Below, piece after piece: positions 1 through 10,564 of a stretch of 64,000 nucleotides of DNA. The stretch's first letter is position 1. Each line of letters starts with the position of its first letter. Under the pieces are notes generated by a model. The model saw nothing but the letters and a program-made list of their open reading frames with translations. It had not been told where the DNA came from and made no database searches. The translations under genes and the position numbers were made by a program. The DNA is from Mycobacterium colombiense CECT 3035 (GTDB lineage: Bacteria > Actinomycetota > Actinomycetes > Mycobacteriales > Mycobacteriaceae): contig NZ_CP020821.1 of the NCBI RefSeq assembly GCF_002105755.1, positions 3,596,001 through 3,660,000 on the forward strand, written 5' to 3'.

Positions 1-724
1 CGGACACCACCGCGGTGGCCGTCTCACGCCTATCGGGCGGTCGCGGCGAACCGTCGGCCCCGGCTAACAACGTACCGAGGAAGCGTTTGCGCGATGCACC
101 CAGGAGCACCGGGACGCCGGTGGCCACCAGCTGCGGCAGCGCATGCAGCAGCGCCCAATTGTGTTGTCCCGTCTTGGCGAATCCCAGCCCGGGATCGATC
201 ATCAGCCGGTCGGGGTCGACACCGGCGGACACCGCGGCGTCGACGCCGGCCAGCAGCTCGTCGCGCACCTCGGCGACCACGTCGCCGTAGTGCGGCACCG
301 CGTGCGGCCGCTCGGCCGACACCGACCGCCAATGCATCAGCACCCAGGGCACTTTCGCCTCGGCCAGCAGCGGCGCCATCGCGGGATCGGCGCGGCCGCC
401 GGACACGTCGTTGACGATCCGCGCTCCAGCGCACAGCGCCGCCCGTGCAACGTCGGCGTGCATGGTGTCGATGCTGACGGTGATACCTTGCGCTGCAAGC
501 TCTTTGACGACGGGAACGACCCGGGACGTCTCGACGCCAGGATCGATCCGGGTGGCGCCGGGCCTGGTCGACTCTCCGCCGACGTCGACGATGTCGGCGC
601 CGTCGGCGACCAGGGCCAGACCCCGCGCCACGGCCTTGCCGGGGTCGAGATAGCGGCCGCCGTCGGAGAACGAATCGTCAGTGACGTTCAGGACTCCCAT
701 TACCTGCACAGGCGCCAGACTCAC
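1..724 (-). CDS. folP1: Dihydropteroate synthase, C-terminus cut by window edge
   Basis: Condenses hydroxymethyl-dihydropterin pyrophosphate with p-aminobenzoate in cytosolic folate synthesis; the family is the sulfonamide target. Reading from GTG at 724 gives [19 protein letters not shown], the family N-terminus with its [17 protein letters not shown] phosphate loop. Near the left edge [11 protein letters not shown], the conserved SRK pterin/phosphate-binding segment, is intact. About 241 codons are present; the family is near 280, so roughly 40 C-terminal residues lie outside the window. The GTG shares four bases (GTGA) with the folE stop, indicating translational coupling in an ftsH-folE-folP1 operon. 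No internal stop. Identity is firm; only the 3' end is unseen. Confidence 0.95.
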   Translation of the reverse strand, partial: MSLAPVQVMGVLNVTDDSFSDGGRYLDPGKAVARGLALVADGADIVDVGGESTRPGATRIDPGVETSRVVPVVKELAAQGITVSIDTMHADVARAALCAGARIVNDVSGGRADPAMAPLLAEAKVPWVLMHWRSVSAERPHAVPHYGDVVAEVRDELLAGVDAAVSAGVDPDRLMIDPGLGFAKTGQHNWALLHALPQLVATGVPVLLGASRKRFLGTLLAGADGSPRPPDRRETATAVVS

Positions 725-1323
725 TTACGCAGGATCAGGTCGAGCGCTTCGGCTCGAGACGCCGCGTTGGTTTTGAACAGCCCGCGCACCGCGGAGGTGG
801 TGGTGACCGCCCCCGGCTTGCGGACGCCGCGCATCGCCATGCACAGGTGCTCGGCCTCGACCACGACGATCACGCCGCGCGGATTGAGCTTCTTCACCAG
901 GGCGTCGGCGATCTGGCTGGTGAGCCGCTCCTGCACCTGGGGCCGCTTGGAATACAGGTCGACCAGCCGCGCGATCTTGGACAGGCCGGTGACCCTGCCG
1001 TCGTTGCCCGGGATGTAGCCGACGTGGGCCACGCCGTGGAACGCCACCAGGTGGTGCTCGCACGTGGAGTACAGCGGGATTTCCTTGACCAGCACCAGCT
1101 CGTCGTGGTCCTCGTCGAACATGGTGTTCAGCACGCTGTCGGGATCGGTGTAGAGCCCGGCGAACATCTCGCGGTAGGCGCGCGCGACGCGCGCCGGAGT
1201 CTCCCGCAGGCCGTCCCGGTCGGGGTCTTCACCGATCGCGTGCAGCAACTCGCGGACGGCCGCCTCGGCGCGCTCCTGATCGAACGCCCGCGTCGTGGGC
1301 ATCGCGGTATGCGGCAGCGCCAT
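721..1323 (-). CDS. folE: GTP cyclohydrolase I
   Basis: Opens GTP to 7,8-dihydroneopterin triphosphate, the first committed step of folate synthesis, as a cytosolic decamer. The 200-residue protein has the whole signature: [12 protein letters not shown] with Cys88 and His91, and [17 protein letters not shown] with Cys161. By family knowledge these are the catalytic zinc ligands. Length matches mycobacterial FolE (about 202). It starts at ATG 1323, 16 nt after the ftsH stop, and ends overlapping folP1 in GTGA. All key residues are present. Transcription from an ftsH promoter is an inference from spacing. Confidence 0.96.
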   Translation of the reverse strand: MALPHTAMPTTRAFDQERAEAAVRELLHAIGEDPDRDGLRETPARVARAYREMFAGLYTDPDSVLNTMFDEDHDELVLVKEIPLYSTCEHHLVAFHGVAHVGYIPGNDGRVTGLSKIARLVDLYSKRPQVQERLTSQIADALVKKLNPRGVIVVVEAEHLCMAMRGVRKPGAVTTTSAVRGLFKTNAASRAEALDLILRK

Positions 1324-1339
1324 CGAATCCTCCGTTTGC

Positions 1340-3766
<2,427 letters not shown>

Positions 3767-3836
3767 CAATCATCGGCCTTAGCGGCCAGGTCCTTCCCCG
3801 ATATACACGCAGCTGAAAAAGTCCAGGCTACCGCTA

Positions 3837-3941
3837 GCGGCGATCGCCAGCTCCGGCAGAGCCGGGGCGCAGCGGGTCGCCGCCATTGTGTCCGCGGCGA
3901 TCGCCAGCTCCGGCAGAGCCGGGGCGCAGCGGGTCGCCGCC
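3837..3941. repeat. 57-bp-period tandem repeat, 1.8 copies, upstream of ftsH
   Basis: Two exact 48-bp copies, 3837-3884 and 3894-3941, lie 57 bp apart with unrelated 9-bp filler. Each copy starts GCGGCGA and carries TCGCCGC near its other end, a 7-bp terminal inverted repeat, with CCGGC-AGA-GCCGG inside, so each can fold. It sits just 5' of ftsH. In Mtb the minisatellite VNTR 4052 (QUB-26) is, to my recollection, at this same junction. Likely a strain-variable VNTR; it could also affect ftsH expression because it separates ftsH from the upstream same-strand gene. Confidence 0.85.
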
Positions 3942-3951
3942 GTCTCTTCAG

Positions 3952-4386
3952 TTAACGACCGGCAGTTCCCGGCTGCTCGTAATACCGGGCCTCGACCACG
4001 TTTCCGTCCGGGTCGGCGAAGTAGTACCCCTGCGGGGCCCATCCGCGCGCGCCGAAGCTCCGGTTCAGCCGCGCGCGGGTATCCACGCCTTCGGCCTGCA
4101 GCCGCCGATCCAGCGCGTCGTATTCGGCCTTCGCCAGCGCCAGGCACACGTGATTGACCGGGTGGCCGGCGCTGCCCTCGCTGCGCGTCAAAGTCTCGGT
4201 CGCCGAAATGGCGTCGGTGGGCATCAAGTCGATGATGGAGTCCGCACAAATCCGCACGCTCGGGAACGGCGCGTCGCCGGCTTCGAATTCGGCGAACCGC
4301 ACCGGTTCCAGCCCGACGACGCGGGTGTAGAAGTCCATCGACACCCGAGGGTTCCTCGTCCAGAGCACCACGTGGTCCAAGCGCAT
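3952..4386 (-). CDS. VOC-fold (glyoxalase/bleomycin resistance) protein
   Basis: A 144-residue vicinal-oxygen-chelate protein. The beta-alpha-beta-beta-beta modules begin MRLDHVVLWTRNP and GHPVNHVCLALAKAEYD, and the candidate metal residues His5, His79 and Glu132 (DPDGNVVEARYYE) are placed as in metal-dependent family members. Substrate is unknown: isomerase, dioxygenase and ligand-binding relatives share this fold. ATG 4386 is preceded by GGGAA and fits the family N-terminus; a longer in-frame start at 4473 would add 29 unrelated residues. It diverges from ephA across 108 bp, and that cluster (epoxide hydrolase, flavin monooxygenase, alcohol dehydrogenase) suggests handling of an oxidised small molecule. 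In Mtb the espACD genes occupy this interval instead. Confidence 0.8.
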   Translation of the reverse strand: MRLDHVVLWTRNPRVSMDFYTRVVGLEPVRFAEFEAGDAPFPSVRICADSIIDLMPTDAISATETLTRSEGSAGHPVNHVCLALAKAEYDALDRRLQAEGVDTRARLNRSFGARGWAPQGYYFADPDGNVVEARYYEQPGTAGR

Positions 4387-4494
4387 CGCATCGAGTATTC
4401 CCGCCGTCCGCCGACTTGATCGCCAACCCCGCGCGGGCGACGCCAAACCGATTCGGGCCTTCTCAGCCAGCAAGCGTTGTGCTTTGGTGGGACG

Positions 4495-5457
4495 GTGCCC
4501 CCAACCGAACGGTTAGTAGAGACCAATGGTGCGCGGTTACGGGTGATCGAGGCGGGCGACCGCGGCGCACCGGTGGTGCTCCTGGCGCACGGCTTCCCAG
4601 AACTGGCCTACTCCTGGCGTCACCAGATACCCGTCCTCGCCGACGCCGGCTACCACGTGCTGGCGCCCGATCAGCGCGGCTACGGCGGTTCGGACCGTCC
4701 GGACTCCGTCGACGCCTACGACATTCACCAGCTGACCGCCGACCTGGTCGGGCTGCTCGACGACGTCGGCGCGCAGCGCGCCGTGTGGGTGGGGCACGAC
4801 TGGGGTGCCGCCGTGGTGTGGAACGCCCCGCTGCTGCACCCGGACCGGGTCGCGGCCGTCGCGGCGATGAGTGTGCCGGTGACGCCGCGCCCGCGCGTCG
4901 CGCCGACGACGGCGTGGCGCAAGACCTTCGGCGAGAACTTCTTCTACATCCTGTATTTCCAGGAGCCCGGCGTCGCCGACGCCGAATTGAACGCCGATCC
5001 CGCCCGGGTGATGCGGCGCATGATGGGCGGCCTACGGACGTCCGGCGACAAGGCCGCGGCGCTGCGGATGGTGGCGCCCGGTCCGGAAGGCTTCATCGAG
5101 CGGCTGCCCGAACCCGACGGCCTGCCGGACTGGATAAGCCAGGACGAACTCGACCACTACATCGCCGAGTTCACCCGCACCGGCTTCACCGGCGGCCTGA
5201 ACTGGTATCGCAATTTCGACCGCAACTGGGAGACCACTCCCGAACTCGACGGCGCGAAGATCTCGGTCCCGTGCCTGTTCATCGGCGGCACGGCCGATCC
5301 CGTCCTGTCGTTTACCCGCACCGACCGCGCGGCCGACGCGATCTCGGGCCCGTACCGACAGGTGATGATCGAGGGCGCCGGGCATTGGCTGCAGCAGGAG
5401 CGCCCCGACGAGGTGAATGCGGCCTTATTGGAATTCCTCAACGGATTGGAGCTGTAA
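4495..5457 (+). CDS. ephA: Epoxide hydrolase EphA
   Basis: Alpha/beta hydrolase that opens epoxides to diols through an aspartyl ester. Seen: oxyanion-region HGFPE at 33-37, the nucleophile elbow VGHDWGAAVVW with Asp102, and a C-terminal GAGHWLQQERP supplying the catalytic His. Cap and core match mycobacterial EphA (Rv3617) throughout. I chose GTG 4495 (PPTERLVETNG follows) because it aligns with the Mtb start and has GGTGGG just upstream; an in-frame TTG at 4477 adds six residues. Length 320 against about 322 in Mtb. Its TAA shares one base with the ATG of the monooxygenase, so the two are coupled. Confidence 0.92.
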   Translation: MPPTERLVETNGARLRVIEAGDRGAPVVLLAHGFPELAYSWRHQIPVLADAGYHVLAPDQRGYGGSDRPDSVDAYDIHQLTADLVGLLDDVGAQRAVWVGHDWGAAVVWNAPLLHPDRVAAVAAMSVPVTPRPRVAPTTAWRKTFGENFFYILYFQEPGVADAELNADPARVMRRMMGGLRTSGDKAAALRMVAPGPEGFIERLPEPDGLPDWISQDELDHYIAEFTRTGFTGGLNWYRNFDRNWETTPELDGAKISVPCLFIGGTADPVLSFTRTDRAADAISGPYRQVMIEGAGHWLQQERPDEVNAALLEFLNGLEL

Positions 5458-6644
5458 TGAGCGCGCCCCTGCGTTTCGGTGTCTTTATCACCCCGTTCCA
5501 CCCCATCGGCCAATCCCCCACGGTCGCATTGGAATACGACATGGAACGCGTCGTCGCGCTGGATCGGCTCGGATTCGACGAGGCGTGGTTCGGCGAACAC
5601 CACTCGGGGGGCTACGAGCTGATCGCGTGCCCGGAAGTCTTCATCGCGGCGGCGGCGGAGCGGACCAAGCACATCCGGCTGGGCACCGGCGTGGTCTCGC
5701 TGCCCTACCACCACCCACTCATGGTCGCCGACCGCTGGGTGCTGCTCGACCACCTGACCCGCGGCCGGGTGATGTTCGGCACGGGGCCCGGCGCGCTGCC
5801 GTCGGACGCCTACATGATGGGCATCGACCCCATCGAGCAGCGCCGGATGATGCAGGAATCGCTCGAGGCGATCCTGGCGCTGTTCCGCGCCGCACCCAGT
5901 GAACGCATCGACCGGCACTCCGACTGGTTCACCCTGCGTGACGCGCAGCTGCACATCCGGCCCTACACCTGGCCTTACCCCGAAATATCCACGGCGGCAA
6001 TGATTTCACCGTCAGGACCCCGGCTGGCCGGCGCGCTCGGCACCTCGCTGCTGTCCCTGTCCATGTCGGTGCCGGGCGGCTACGCGGCGCTGGAGACCAC
6101 CTGGGACGTGGTCCGCGAGCAGGCGGCCAAGGCGGGGCGGGAGGAGCCGGACCGCGGCGACTGGCGCGTGCTGAGCATCATGCACATCGCGGACAGCCGA
6201 GAGCAGGCCATCGACGACTGCACCTACGGGCTGCAGGATTTCGCGAATTACTTTGGCGCCGCTGGATTTGTGCCGCTGGCCAACAGCGTGGAAGGCAGCC
6301 AGACGCCGCACGAGTTCGTCGCCGACTATGCGGCCAAGGGAAATTGCTGCATCGGCACCCCGGACGACGCCATCGCCCACATCGAGGACCTACTCGACCG
6401 CTCCGGCGGCTTCGGCACCCTGCTGATGCTCGGCCACGATTGGGCCTCGCCGCAGGCGACGTACCACAGCTATGACCTGATGGCGCGCAAGGTGATTCCC
6501 CATTTCAAACGGCAGCTCGAAGCGTCCCGCTCGTCGCACGACTGGGCCAAGGGCAAGCGTGATCAGCTGATCGGCCGGGCCGGCGAGGCCGTCGTCAAGG
6601 CCATCACCGAGCACGTCGACGAGCAGAAAGACGCGGTGCACTGA
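5457..6644 (+). CDS. Luciferase-like flavin-dependent monooxygenase (Rv3618-like)
   Basis: A 395-residue bacterial-luciferase-family TIM barrel of the flavin/F420-utilising class. The start LRFGVFITPFHPIG, then DEAWFGEHHSGGYE, RLGTGVVSLPYHHPLMVADR and LDHLTRGRVMFGTGPGALPSDAYMMG are typical of the group. The substrate is not predictable from sequence; relatives oxidise alkanes, terpenoids or sulfonates, and F420-dependent members instead act as dehydrogenases. It overlaps ephA by one base and its TGA overlaps the next ATG by one base, so three enzymes are made from one message. Length equals my recollection of Mtb Rv3618 (395). Confidence 0.88.
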   Translation: MSAPLRFGVFITPFHPIGQSPTVALEYDMERVVALDRLGFDEAWFGEHHSGGYELIACPEVFIAAAAERTKHIRLGTGVVSLPYHHPLMVADRWVLLDHLTRGRVMFGTGPGALPSDAYMMGIDPIEQRRMMQESLEAILALFRAAPSERIDRHSDWFTLRDAQLHIRPYTWPYPEISTAAMISPSGPRLAGALGTSLLSLSMSVPGGYAALETTWDVVREQAAKAGREEPDRGDWRVLSIMHIADSREQAIDDCTYGLQDFANYFGAAGFVPLANSVEGSQTPHEFVADYAAKGNCCIGTPDDAIAHIEDLLDRSGGFGTLLMLGHDWASPQATYHSYDLMARKVIPHFKRQLEASRSSHDWAKGKRDQLIGRAGEAVVKAITEHVDEQKDAVH

Positions 6645-7657
6645 TGCGTGCGGCGGTGTTGCGGGACGGCCGGATGGTCTATCGGGACGACGTGCCCGAC
6701 CCGATACCCGAGACCGGCCAGGTGCTGGTGGGCGTGCGCGCGTGCGGAATCTGCGGGTCCGACCTGCATTTCGCCGCCTACGGCGCGCAGGTGCTGGAAA
6801 TGAGCGATCGGGTGGCCGGCGGGTCGGGGGCCATGCACGTCGACCTGGACCATGACATCTTCATGGGTCACGAGTTCAGCGCCGAGATACTCGAAGCCGG
6901 CCCCGACACCGAGACCCATCCGCCCGGCACGCTGGTCACATCGTTGCCGGTGCTGTTGTCCGCCAAGGGCGTCGAGCCGATCGTCTACAGCAACAGCACG
7001 GTCGGCGGCTACGCCGAACGGATGCTGCTGTCGGCGCCGTTGCTGCTGCCCATCCCCAACGGCCTGGACTTCAAACACGCCGCCCTCACCGAGCCGATGG
7101 CGGTCGGGCTGCACGCGGTCAACAAGTCCAATGTGGCGCCCGGCGAGACCGCCCTGGTGCTCGGCTGCGGCCCGATCGGGATCGCGATCATCGCCGCCCT
7201 GCGCGCGAAGGGCGTGGAAACGATTGTGGTGTCTGACTTTTCGCCGCGACGACGGGAACTCGCCACGGCCATGGGCGCCCATCAGACGCTGGACGCGGCG
7301 CAGGGTTCACCCTTCGACGCCGTCAAGCCCGCGGTGGTGTTCGAGGCGGTCGGCGTGCCCGGCATCATCGACGACGTGCTCCTTCGGGCGCGGCCGGGCA
7401 CCCGCCTGGTGGTCGCCGGCGTGTGCATGCAGCCCGACACCGTGCACCCCTTCTTCGCGATCGCCAAGGAGATCAACGTGCAATTCGTGCTCGCCTACAC
7501 GCCCGAGGAGTTCGGCGATTCGCTACGCGCGCTGGCCGAGGGCGAGATCGACGTCAGGCCGCTCATCACCGGCGAGGTCGGCCTCGACGAGGTCGGCACG
7601 GCGTTCGACGACCTCGCCGACCCGGAGCGGCACTGCAAGATTCTCGTCACGCCCTGA
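6644..7657 (+). CDS. Zinc-type (MDR) alcohol dehydrogenase
   Basis: A 337-residue medium-chain dehydrogenase/reductase. N-terminal GroES-like domain has ACGICGSDLHF with the catalytic-zinc Cys and FMGHEFSAEI with the His-Glu pair; the Rossmann site is ALVLGCGPIGIAIIAALRAKG, followed by VVSDFSPRR, suggesting NAD(H). The four-cysteine structural-zinc lobe of classical alcohol dehydrogenases is absent: the segment after GTLVTSLPV has no cysteines. It is the third gene of the 1-nt-overlap operon with ephA and the monooxygenase, so oxidation of an alcohol or diol from the EphA step is a reasonable inference. I do not recall it beside Rv3618 in Mtb. Confidence 0.88.
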   Translation: MRAAVLRDGRMVYRDDVPDPIPETGQVLVGVRACGICGSDLHFAAYGAQVLEMSDRVAGGSGAMHVDLDHDIFMGHEFSAEILEAGPDTETHPPGTLVTSLPVLLSAKGVEPIVYSNSTVGGYAERMLLSAPLLLPIPNGLDFKHAALTEPMAVGLHAVNKSNVAPGETALVLGCGPIGIAIIAALRAKGVETIVVSDFSPRRRELATAMGAHQTLDAAQGSPFDAVKPAVVFEAVGVPGIIDDVLLRARPGTRLVVAGVCMQPDTVHPFFAIAKEINVQFVLAYTPEEFGDSLRALAEGEIDVRPLITGEVGLDEVGTAFDDLADPERHCKILVTP

Positions 7658-7676
7658 AGGCTGTCGGTCAGCCGCG

Positions 7677-7682
7677 TATAAT
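7677..7682 (+). promoter_or_regulatory. -10 box TATAAT, leaderless geometry
   Basis: A perfect TATAAT is followed by 7 nt and then ATG 7690, so transcription would begin at or within a base of the start codon. No recognisable -35 and no Shine-Dalgarno. It gives the HNH gene its own promoter only 20 bp after the dehydrogenase stop. Confidence 0.65.
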
Positions 7683-7689
7683 CGAACGT

Positions 7690-9273
7690 ATGTTCGACTT
7701 GCCGGATCGCCCCTCCTGCCTGCTGGAGGTGATCGAGTCCACCCACCGGGAGGAGTCGATCCTGGTCGCGCGCCGGCTGGCGGCGGTGGCGGCGTTGCTC
7801 CGGCATCGCGTTGCGGCCGCCGAGCGACCCGACCGGGAGTACGCGGAGATCGTCGGCTTCGAGCAGACCGCCGCCGAGGTCGCCGCGGCGATGAACCTCT
7901 CCCCCATGGCCGCCAGCTACCTGGTGTCCTACGCGGAGGCGCTCGATGTCAGGCTGCCCAACATCGCGGCCCTGTTGGCAGCGGGCCGAACGGATTGGCG
8001 CACAGTGCGATTGATCATCGGCCGCACCGATCTGGTCACCGACGAAGCGCTGATCGCCAAGCTTGACCGTTCGCTGGCCGAGCGCATCGGCAACTGGCAC
8101 GGCTGGTCCAGGCAGCGCATCGTCAACGCCGTCGACGCGGCCGTGCGAACCGCCGATCCCGACGCCGCCCGCGAGCGCCGCCTGGCCGCCGAGGACCAAC
8201 GTTGCATCGGGATCAGCGCCGCGGCCGACGGGATGGCCGAGGTGCACGGATCGGTCGCGGCCTCGGCCGCCGTCGCCTTCGATCGACGGCTGTCCCAGCT
8301 CGCCAAGCAGGTGTGCCCGGCGGACCCGCGAACCATGGATCAGCGACGAGCCGACGCGTTGGGGGCGCTGGCCGAAGGCCGTGAATTGGCCTGTGCCTGT
8401 GGGCAAGCGGACTGCCCGGTCCGGGTGGGCGCCCACGATCGCGACGACGATCGGCCGGGCGCGCGCGTCGTCATCAACGTGGTGGCCGGCGAGCGGACCG
8501 TCCAAGACGACGGGGCCGAACCCGGCTATCTGGAGGGCTATGGCGTCATCGACGCCGAGCAGGTGCGCCGATTGGCCGCCGCGGCATCGGTACTCGTCGC
8601 CAACCCGGTGACCAGCCCGGCCGAAGCGCTGCGCTATCAACCGTCAGCGGCCCTGGAGCGGGCGGTTCGATGCCGGGATCTGACCTGCCGCTTCCCAGGA
8701 TGCAGCCGCCCCGCGGTGGTCTGCGACCTCGACCACACGATTCCGTTCAACCACCAGAACCCGGCGGCTGGCGGACCGACCACCGCGGGCAACCTCAAAT
8801 GCCTCTGCCGTCAACATCATCGGCTGAAGACGTTCGGCGGGTGGCGCGACCAACAGCTTCCCGACGGCACGGTGGTGTGGACGTCGCCGAGCGGGCGGGT
8901 CTATCGGACCTCGCCGGCCGGGGCCGACCTGTTCCCGCAGCCGCGCGCCCCGGCCTGCGCGACGCCCGCCCCGCAACGACGGGCCAGATCGCAACACCGC
9001 AGCGCACGCATCGCCCGGGCCCGCAAGCACAATCGCGAGCAACGGCCGATCAACGAGGCCCGGATGCTGCTCGAGCAAGCGCGCAAGGAAGAGATCTCGT
9101 CGCGCAAGTTCCGAAACCATATGCGCGACATGCTCTTTCTGTTCAAGGGGACACCGAGCACCAGCCCCTACTGCACCTGGGTGAATGATCCTCGAGAGCC
9201 CGAGGAGTTGCCGCCCGATTGGCGGCCCGATGATCCGGTTCTGCAACCGCTGCAAGACGATCCGCCCTTCTGA
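7690..9273 (+). CDS. DUF222 / HNH endonuclease-domain protein (13E12 family)
   Basis: A 527-residue member of the mycobacterial 13E12-repeat (DUF222) family. The helical DUF222 region covers roughly residues 40-300. It is followed by an HNH motif: CRFPGCSRPAVVCDLDHTIP, then NHQNPAAGGPTTAGNLKCLCRQHH, with paired cysteines for zinc and the Asp-His, Asn and His of the nuclease site all present. The C-terminus is Arg/Gln-rich. These proteins are multicopy in mycobacterial genomes, some linked to REP13E12 elements that are phage integration sites; I see no flanking element ends here. ATG 7690 is chosen because it lies 7 nt after a TATAAT box. Biological role unproven. Confidence 0.9.
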   Translation: MFDLPDRPSCLLEVIESTHREESILVARRLAAVAALLRHRVAAAERPDREYAEIVGFEQTAAEVAAAMNLSPMAASYLVSYAEALDVRLPNIAALLAAGRTDWRTVRLIIGRTDLVTDEALIAKLDRSLAERIGNWHGWSRQRIVNAVDAAVRTADPDAARERRLAAEDQRCIGISAAADGMAEVHGSVAASAAVAFDRRLSQLAKQVCPADPRTMDQRRADALGALAEGRELACACGQADCPVRVGAHDRDDDRPGARVVINVVAGERTVQDDGAEPGYLEGYGVIDAEQVRRLAAAASVLVANPVTSPAEALRYQPSAALERAVRCRDLTCRFPGCSRPAVVCDLDHTIPFNHQNPAAGGPTTAGNLKCLCRQHHRLKTFGGWRDQQLPDGTVVWTSPSGRVYRTSPAGADLFPQPRAPACATPAPQRRARSQHRSARIARARKHNREQRPINEARMLLEQARKEEISSRKFRNHMRDMLFLFKGTPSTSPYCTWVNDPREPEELPPDWRPDDPVLQPLQDDPPF

Positions 9274-9277
9274 TGCC

Positions 9278-9679
9278 TCAGCCACCCGCCGGGGGTTGCG
9301 CGATCACGGTGGGCTTGAAACCGTAACGGGGAGTGACGAAGTGAGCACCGGCGCTGCGTCCGACCCCGGCCGGCACCATCGGCACCCCACCCACCGCGTT
9401 GGTGGCACGCTCAATGGCACCTGCAGACGCGGCGCCATTGAGCGCCGCGGCGACCGCGGGCGCCGTGGGTGCCGCGCTCACCCAGGCCGCCGGTACCGAC
9501 GGCCCACCGACCGATGCCGCCTTGCGGACGGCCCCGCCGATCGCGCCGATCGTGCCCAGGCCAGCCCCCGAAACGGCGGCGGGAGCAATGGATTCGGCGG
9601 CTTTGGCGACGCCCTCGGCCGCCGACTTCGCTGGCGCACAGAACGATTCGCGTCGACAACCGGCCCGCCGGCCGTGCCG
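9278..9679 (-). pseudogene. PPE-SVP C-terminal remnant
   Basis: Minus strand, open from 9679 (stop at 9680-9682) to a TGA ending at 9278, about 133 codons, with no start for a full protein. The reading contains GGPSVPAAWVSAAPTAP, the GxxSVPxxW motif that defines PPE-SVP proteins, and ends HFVTPRYGFKPTVIAQPPA, the matching conserved C-terminus. The roughly 180-residue PPE domain is wholly missing upstream, where the frame is stopped and lpqG begins. In Mtb this spot beside lpqG holds PE32-PPE65 and esxV/esxW in the same orientation, so this is probably what is left of such a cluster. A short ORF from GTG 9481 lies inside it. Confidence 0.85.
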
Positions 9680-9745
9680 TCACGACACGGACGACGCGGG
9701 GGCACGCTGGGGAGAAATCCATCCCACAAAAGGCGTCCCAGCGGC

Positions 9746-9751
9746 TAGGGT
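9746..9751 (+). promoter_or_regulatory. -10 box TAGGGT, leaderless geometry
   Basis: TAGGGT ends 7 nt before the ATG of lpqG at 9759, the spacing of a leaderless transcript. No ribosome-binding site is visible before that ATG. Confidence 0.5.
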
Positions 9752-9758
9752 GCCAGGC

Positions 9759-10499
9759 ATGCCGGTCGCAAGGAACGCCTCGAAGTTCATCCGCCCATCG
9801 ATCGCCGTGGCCGCGGCCGGCCTGGCGGTCGCGGCGATCTCGGCGTGCGACAAACACAACCCGCCGCAGTCCGGGGCGGGCCCGCGCCAGGTCACGGTCG
9901 TGGGCACCGGTCAGGTGCAGGGCGTCCCGGACACCCTGACCGCCGACGTCGGCATCGAGTTCACCGCGCCCGACGTCACCACCGCGATGAACCAGACCAA
10001 CGACCGTCAACAGGCCGTCATCAACGCACTGACCGGCGCCGGCGTCGACCGCAAGGACATCAGCACCACCGAGGTCACCCTGTCGCCGGAATACAACAAC
10101 CCCGGGCCCAGCGGCACCGCCGCCATCACGGCGTACCGCGCCACCAACGGCATCGCGGTCAAGATCCACCCGACGGACGCCGCGTCGCGCCTGCTGGCCC
10201 TCATCGTCGGCACCGGCGGCGACGCCACCCGGATCAAGTCCGTGCGCTATTCCATCGCCGACGATTCGCAGCTGGTGAAGGACGCCCGGTCGCGGGCCTT
10301 CAACGACGCCAAGAGCCGCGCCGACCAGTACGCCCAGCTGTCCGGGCTCCGGCTGGGCCGGGTGCTGTCCATCTCGGAAGCCACCGGCAACCCCCCGCCG
10401 CCGGTCGGTGCGCCGCGGGCCATGCCGTCGATGGTTCCGCTGGAGCCGGGCCAGCAGACGGTGAACTTCTCGGTGACCGCGGTGTGGGAGCTGGACTGA
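9759..10499 (+). CDS. lpqG: Lipoprotein LpqG, SIMPL-domain
   Basis: A 246-residue exported lipoprotein. A basic N-terminus and a hydrophobic stretch end in the lipobox ISAC with acylated Cys30. The mature part is a SIMPL (DUF541) domain beginning RQVTVVGTGQVQGVPDTLTA and ending VNFSVTAVWELD, as in BP26-type periplasmic proteins. Function is unknown; SIMPL proteins are found in cell envelopes. ATG 9759 follows a TAGGGT -10 by 7 nt. It converges with hpt across a hairpin-rich tandem repeat. Matches Rv3623 in type, size and neighbour. Confidence 0.9.
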   Translation: MPVARNASKFIRPSIAVAAAGLAVAAISACDKHNPPQSGAGPRQVTVVGTGQVQGVPDTLTADVGIEFTAPDVTTAMNQTNDRQQAVINALTGAGVDRKDISTTEVTLSPEYNNPGPSGTAAITAYRATNGIAVKIHPTDAASRLLALIVGTGGDATRIKSVRYSIADDSQLVKDARSRAFNDAKSRADQYAQLSGLRLGRVLSISEATGNPPPPVGAPRAMPSMVPLEPGQQTVNFSVTAVWELD

Positions 10500-10505
10500 G
10501 CCCGC

Positions 10506-10563
10506 TGGCGGCGACCCGCCGCCAGCCCGATGGCGGCGACCCGCCGCCAGCCCGATGGCGGCG
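10506..10563. repeat. 25-bp tandem hairpin repeat between convergent lpqG and hpt
   Basis: Two exact 25-bp units (10506-10530, 10531-10555) plus the first 8 bases of a third. Each unit holds a perfect hairpin, TGGCGGCG-ACC-CGCCGCCA, then a 6-base spacer. It fills the 65 bp between the stops of lpqG and hpt, so it probably acts as a bidirectional terminator or 3' stabiliser, although there is no U tract. The GGCGACCCGC core is also present, inverted, in the repeat upstream of ftsH. Copy number may vary between strains. Confidence 0.85.
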
Positions 10564-10564
10564 C

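Noticed and set aside
7690..9273. DUF222/HNH protein as part of an inserted REP13E12 element or homing element
   Set aside because: No flanking direct or inverted repeats or integrase are visible; only the protein is supported.
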